Shown: positions 36,335-40,039 of the stretch, piece by piece
How the letters are laid out: each line of letters opens with the position of its first letter
Numbering within the stretch: position 1 is the first letter of the stretch
Origin: Oscillatoriales cyanobacterium RM2_1_1
GTDB taxonomy: Bacteria; Cyanobacteriota; Cyanobacteriia; Cyanobacteriales; Microcoleaceae
Direction: 5' to 3'
Assembly: GCA_012033335.1 (NCBI GenBank)
Contig: JAAURB010000046.1
Location: forward strand, 1 to 40,039
Length of the DNA stretch: 40,039 bases
Notes under the pieces: model-generated
The model's input: only the letters and a program-made list of their open reading frames with translations
What the model was told of the DNA's origin: nothing
Database searches by the model: none
Position numbers and translations under genes: made by a program

Positions 36335-37663
36335 ATGGGAAAAAACGAATCGGTTCATTCAGATCAATCCGCTTCCCCCTCCTCTGCTGAAATAGAGTCC
36401 ATTGAAAAATTTCAGCGGGCAGCTCTTTTGGGCAACTGGAGTGAAGCCAAGGCCCTGTTTGAGAAAATCCTGCCCACGGATCAAATTGCTCAAAAAGTGA
36501 CAAAGTGGTTCACGATTGATGAGAACCAGATTGCTGAAATCCTGGCCACTGTGCGAGCAGAACTCCCCACAACTGAAGCCCTGATGGTGGGTAAGCCCCA
36601 GGCTGGAAAGAGCTCAATTGTCCGGGGGTTAACCGGGGTTTCAGCGGATATTATTGGTCAGGGGTTTCGGCCCCACACCCAGAATACTAAACGCTACGCC
36701 TATCCCTCTGCTGATTTGCCGTTGTTGATCTTCACCGATACCGTAGGGTTGGGAGATGCCAATCGGGATCCGGAAGCTTTAATTGCAGAGCTTCTCGGAG
36801 AATTGCAGCAAGTCAGCGATCGCGCCAGAATTTTGATCCTGACGGTCAAAATCAACGACTTCGCCACCGATACCCTGAGCCAGATTGCCCAGGATCTACG
36901 CCGTCAATGCCCCGCTATTCCCTGCTTGCTGGCGGTAACCTGTCTCCACGAACTTTATCCGGCAGAAGTCACCGACCATCCTCCCTATCCACCACAGTTG
37001 GAGGAACTTAATCGGGCCTTTCGCTCAATTCAGGACACCTTTAAGGGGCTTTACGACCAGGCAATTCTGCTGGATTTTACCCTGGAAGAAGACGAGTATC
37101 ATCCGGTCTTTTATGGCCTAGAGGCCCTACGAGATGCTTTAGCTGATCTGCTTCCTGAGGCAGAAGCCCGCACCATTCATCAATTGCTTGACCGGGAAGT
37201 GGGAGAAACCCTGGGAACCCTCTATCGGGATGTCGGACGGCGATATATCCTGGCTTTCTCAATCATGGCGGCTACTCTGGCCGCAGTACCTCTGCCCTTC
37301 GCCACAATGCCAGTCCTCACCGCTTTGCAGGCTTCTCTGGTGGGGCTATTGGGAAATCTCTACGGCCAAACCCTGACTCCTTCCCAGGCGGGGGGTCTGG
37401 TGAGTGCGATCGCTGGGGGATTTTTAGCCCAAGCGATCGGTCGAGAGTTGATTAAATTCATTCCGGGGTTTGGCAGTGTGATTGCAGCGTCCTGGGCGGC
37501 GGCCTATACCTGGGCCTTGGGGGAAGGGGCCTGTGTCTATTTTGGGGATTTGATGGGGGGGAAAAAGCCTGACCCTCAGAAAATTCAGCAGGTGATGAAA
37601 GCCGCCTTTGCCTCAGCCAAAGAACGGTTTAAAGAAGTCCCCAAACGCAACGCTAAATTGTAG
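36335..37663 (+). CDS. Era-like GTPase with C-terminal DUF697 membrane domain
   Basis: 442 residues. The G1/Walker A motif is at 86-94 (GKPQAGKSS), a switch threonine lies in RPHTQNTKR, and G3 is DTVGLGD. A GTPase core with LLAVTCLHEL in the G4 position is less standard, because N/TKxD is not evident. The C-terminal third is a DUF697 (YcjF-like) region with hydrophobic Gly/Ala-rich helices (FSIMAATLAAVPLPFATMPV, GGLVSAIAGGFLAQAIG). A role in membrane-associated stress or envelope processes is inferred from the family only. The start is ATG 36335, 21 bases after the upstream gene. Confidence 0.87.
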   Translation: MGKNESVHSDQSASPSSAEIESIEKFQRAALLGNWSEAKALFEKILPTDQIAQKVTKWFTIDENQIAEILATVRAELPTTEALMVGKPQAGKSSIVRGLTGVSADIIGQGFRPHTQNTKRYAYPSADLPLLIFTDTVGLGDANRDPEALIAELLGELQQVSDRARILILTVKINDFATDTLSQIAQDLRRQCPAIPCLLAVTCLHELYPAEVTDHPPYPPQLEELNRAFRSIQDTFKGLYDQAILLDFTLEEDEYHPVFYGLEALRDALADLLPEAEARTIHQLLDREVGETLGTLYRDVGRRYILAFSIMAATLAAVPLPFATMPVLTALQASLVGLLGNLYGQTLTPSQAGGLVSAIAGGFLAQAIGRELIKFIPGFGSVIAASWAAAYTWALGEGACVYFGDLMGGKKPDPQKIQQVMKAAFASAKERFKEVPKRNAKL

Positions 37664-37736
37664 CAACGCAATAAAAAATATCCGGAAAGTTTTGGGATCA
37701 TGCTCCAATTCGGGATGTGTATCTGGCACTGGTCTG

Positions 37737-38062
37737 TTAAAGGGAGGCAGATGAGAATCCCCTGCTATTCAGTAATTGCAGCATATCGAGTGGACAAGAA
37801 CATAATCCTATTGCCATCGCTGGAGTCCACCTTTTCCAGTCCCCAATGAGGACGAACCCCATTGTGAATCACCCGCTGCATGTCTAAAACCCGCTGTAAA
37901 CCAACCCGGTGTTTTGGCGTAGAGGTTCTGTCGTCTACGATAGGCACGGCACCGTCGCCTCAAAGCAGCATTCTGAGCCTCGTTATGATTGGCATGAACT
38001 TCAGCAACCGGGCTAATAGCAGTCAGAGGAGGTTCCGCTTTAGCCCAACCGAAAGTTGGCAG
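37737..38062 (-). pseudogene. Decayed transposase C-terminus (two frame breaks, both ends worn)
   Basis: Three successive minus-strand frames read as one protein. They run EVHANHNEAQNAALRRRCRA then YRRRQNLYAKT, next KHRVGLQRVLDMQRVIHNGV then RPHWGLEK, and finally TPAMAIGLCSCPLDMLQLLN then SRGF to TAA 37737-37739. The VHNxVRPHWGLxKxTTPAMAxG block is familiar from cyanobacterial transposases. The N-terminal part is missing or unrecognisable upstream of 38062, and stops interrupt it. I cannot name the IS family with certainty. Confidence 0.75.
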
Positions 38063-38513
38063 CTACTCCATCGCCACAGCTCAAAAGTTCAATTCATTAA
38101 TTAAGTCATGGGTCAAACCCTCCTGAATATAACGGTTTGAGGTGTCTGCACGTTAATGACAGAACCCAATCACCACACCCAACAACACTCAATTCTCCTG
38201 AACCCTCATCAATTGGTCGAGCCGTGGGCAATTCAGTTAGATGCCTCGGAAACATTGGGAGTTCCAGCGAACTACGATTGGACAGACCGTTCGGTGTTTG
38301 AGGGAGGTTCTGGCATTAAACCAACAACAGATCGGTAAACGAAATTCACCCTGCTGGTGGGGATTTATTCAGAATTTAAATTTGATTCTGAACCTGTTGG
38401 ATATACTGTATCTAATTAGATGTAAATTGACAAGCAACTAAATGGCAATAGCTTTATAATTAACCCCAGATGCCAATTAGAGCCTTAGATGTTTCAATTA
38501 AGGTAGTAAGCTC
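38063..38513. other. Unassigned stretch between transposase relic and RHH gene
   Basis: Two overlapping plus-strand frames (38156-38338, 38241-38441) are open, one with NPHQLVEPWAIQLDASETLG and PANYDWTDRSVF. Neither matches a family I know. They may be remnants of a second mobile gene. Confidence 0.4.
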
Positions 38514-38876
38514 ATGCACTCCAGAATGTCCAAACGGATTAACCTGACTCTACCTGACATCGTTATCGAATCTCTCGATTACTGGGCTGATCTTGAGGGA
38601 ACCAAAACTGCTAGCCTCGGTGCTTACCTGATTGAATCTGCTGTCAAGGAGGCAATGGAGAAGGGAATACTGCCAAAGCCATCTAGGGGAATGAAAATCC
38701 GCAATTACAAGAACCTGCAGCATCTTATAGCTGATAATCTTAATGAACTCAAAACTTCAAAGTTAGCATCTAGACTGGATGCATTGAGATCAGGTGAACT
38801 GCCAACAGAAGTAGATAAGGTTCGATTGGCGATGTTCTTTGGGGTAGATGAGGATGATATCGAACTGTTGATTTAG
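38514..38876 (+). CDS. Ribbon-helix-helix DNA-binding protein
   Basis: 120 residues. The N-terminus SKRINLTLPDIVIESLDYWA DLEG is a ribbon-helix-helix fold: a short beta strand and two helices to about residue 50. The C-terminal part (NLQHLIADNLNELKTSKLAS to FFGVDEDDIELL) looks like a second helical, HTH-like module. Such proteins are often antitoxins or plasmid-type repressors. No cognate toxin is directly adjacent, although an MNT/HEPN pair lies 196 bases on. ATG 38514 has AAGG upstream; ATG 38526 is possible. Confidence 0.72.
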   Translation: MHSRMSKRINLTLPDIVIESLDYWADLEGTKTASLGAYLIESAVKEAMEKGILPKPSRGMKIRNYKNLQHLIADNLNELKTSKLASRLDALRSGELPTEVDKVRLAMFFGVDEDDIELLI

Positions 38877-39072
38877 AGCTGAGTGAAGAAAAAGTCACAT
38901 GGGGAGATGTTAATGTATTGTGGGTGCTTTGCCAGCCCCAAGAAGGTAATTATCTATCTCAGCAGGAAGTGAGTCAGGGCGAAATATCACCCCTTGCTTT
39001 CCCTGGGTTTCAAATTTCATTCAGTCGTTTGTTAAGAACTCAATAAAAGCCCTTTTTAAAATCAGATATCTC

Positions 39073-39408
39073 ATGACTCTTGAAACATTACAGCACAAAA
39101 CTCTTACCTATCTTGCACCCTTGAAAAAGTACCTTCAGCAAGAGTATCAGGATCGTCTTAAGCAAGTGATGTTGTTTGGTTCTCAAGCACGAGGGGAAGC
39201 GACTTCAGCCTCTGATATTGATATTTTGATTGTATTGAAAGATCCAGTGGATATCAGCTTGGAATTGCAACATACCAGTCACTTTGTCGCTCAATTTTGC
39301 CTGGAGCATAATTTACTCGTCTCTCGTTTCTTTTTACCTTGCTCTCGATTTGAAACTGAGAATTCCCCTTTCTTACGAAATATTCGTCGGGAGGGAATTG
39401 TGTTGTGA
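39073..39408 (+). CDS. MNT-type nucleotidyltransferase (minimal NTase, antitoxin of MNT/HEPN pair)
   Basis: 111 residues. The minimal nucleotidyltransferase signature LFGSQARGEATSASDIDILI gives the GSxxxG and SDxD metal-binding motif. In characterised MntA/HepT pairs the NTase polyAMPylates the HEPN toxin. The stop overlaps the next start (GTGA at 39405-39408), indicating coupled translation. Confidence 0.88.
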   Translation: MTLETLQHKTLTYLAPLKKYLQQEYQDRLKQVMLFGSQARGEATSASDIDILIVLKDPVDISLELQHTSHFVAQFCLEHNLLVSRFFLPCSRFETENSPFLRNIRREGIVL

Positions 39409-39779
39409 CTCCAGAGCAACAAGCCCTAATTAATAAATCGCAACGTAGCGTAGCAGCAGCTCAAACCTTGATTCAACAGGGGTTTTACGATTTTGCAGTT
39501 TCCCGTGAATACTATGCGATGTTTTATATTGCAGAAGCATTATTAGACCAAGAAGGTTTATCGTTTTCAAGTCATGCGGCTGTTATTGGTGCATTTGGAC
39601 AACACTTGGCTCGTCCCGGCAAAGTTCCAACTGAATTTCACCGTCAATTCATCGATGCCCAAGCTCAACGTACCCGTGCAGAATATGATTCACAGGCAAA
39701 CCTGTCTCAATCTGATGCTGAAATTATTGTGAATCAAGCTCCGGATTTCATTGCGATCGCCATACAAGTTCTGTCATAA
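39405..39779 (+). CDS. HEPN-domain protein (probable RNase toxin of MNT/HEPN pair)
   Basis: 124 residues starting at GTG 39405. SREYYAMFYIAEALLDQEGL, SSHAAVIGAFGQHLARPGKV and AQAQRTRAEYD are typical of UPF0332-type HEPN proteins. A textbook Rx4-6H RNase motif is not clearly seen, so nuclease activity is inferred from the family. Overlap with the NTase gene supports one module. Confidence 0.85.
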   Translation: MTPEQQALINKSQRSVAAAQTLIQQGFYDFAVSREYYAMFYIAEALLDQEGLSFSSHAAVIGAFGQHLARPGKVPTEFHRQFIDAQAQRTRAEYDSQANLSQSDAEIIVNQAPDFIAIAIQVLS

Positions 39780-39949
39780 TTTGGGCTTAGAGGGAAGAAG
39801 GAAGGAAAAACTAAAAAAGCTCCGTATGTGTTTTATCGTGAAGCATTAAAACCCATAATTTTTGCAGGACTCCATGAAACTTGGGAATCAGGAGACTGTA
39901 AATTAGTTTGTGTAAGTGATCAACATAGCCAATAATGCAGGAGATCACT

Positions 39950-40039
39950 ATGACAACTCAACGCAAGATCAGCTTGAAAACCAACAACACAGTCAACCAC
40001 CTCATCGACGAACTGCTGCAGGACTATCAAACCCCCGAA
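39950..40039 (+). CDS. Unidentified protein, N-terminal fragment (cut by window edge)
   Basis: The frame MTTQRKISLKTNNTVNHLID then ELLQDYQTPE stays open to the last base. GGAG lies 8 bases upstream of the ATG. It could be a further small regulator in the accessory region; 30 residues are too few to assign. Confidence 0.5.
   Translation, partial: MTTQRKISLKTNNTVNHLIDELLQDYQTPE

Overview
The window is a piece of a cyanobacterial chromosome. The evidence is chlB (dark-operative protochlorophyllide reductase) and chlD (magnesium chelatase), many HIP1 octamers (GCGATCGC), small cyanobacterium-type proteins such as a DUF3181 protein and an RcaD-like regulator, and palindromic intergenic repeats. 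No single feature fixes the genus.

Layout. 1-123 is the right end of an IS1-family element. 164-5994 (minus strand) is a run of three large secreted carbohydrate-active proteins. They share one RTX/haemolysin-type module joined through Pro-Thr linkers: a DUF5060/DUF4038 putative glycosidase, a DUF1593 protein, and a protein with an EFSNEVWN glycosidase-like motif. The last two are frame-interrupted. 6001-6964 is non-coding, followed by chlD (minus). 9401-12255 (plus) is a frame-interrupted RTX plus Calx-beta plus propeller-like adhesin preceded by an 11-bp tandem operator-like array. chlB (12682-14208) is flanked by G/C-rich palindromic repeats. 14751-22332 holds mostly small or house-keeping genes: an RcaD-like regulator, a YdcF/ElyC-like envelope protein, a ChaN-like protein, an O-antigen ligase-like polytopic protein, an internally deleted MAPEG protein and a MocR-type regulator. 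22371-24668 is glgB. 25039-27172 is a probable cluster of a GST-like protein, a two-TM protein and a SLATT-type two-TM protein. 27652-30673 holds a prolyl oligopeptidase and a twice-frameshifted ClpP-fold membrane protease. 30830-31108 is a tandem pair of operator-promoter-short-transcript-terminator cassettes, just upstream of a sugar-type ABC solute-binding lipoprotein and an MFS transporter. tRNA-Arg(ACG), moaC, a 2TM protein, DUF3181, an exported protein and a GTPase-DUF697 protein follow. The last 2.4 kb is accessory DNA: a decayed transposase, a ribbon-helix-helix protein and an MNT/HEPN toxin-antitoxin pair.

How the genes fit together. The two ends are mobile or accessory DNA and the middle is a normal cyanobacterial backbone. 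The RTX-tagged proteins suggest a surface or exopolysaccharide-modifying programme. Five single-base losses interrupt four genes in homopolymers or beside HIP1 sites. They are more likely consensus-calling errors than five true mutations, although one of them lies exactly on a classical A-AAA-AAG slippery heptamer inside a hairpin. The most promising undescribed element is the duplicated small-RNA-like cassette at 30.8-31.1 kb.
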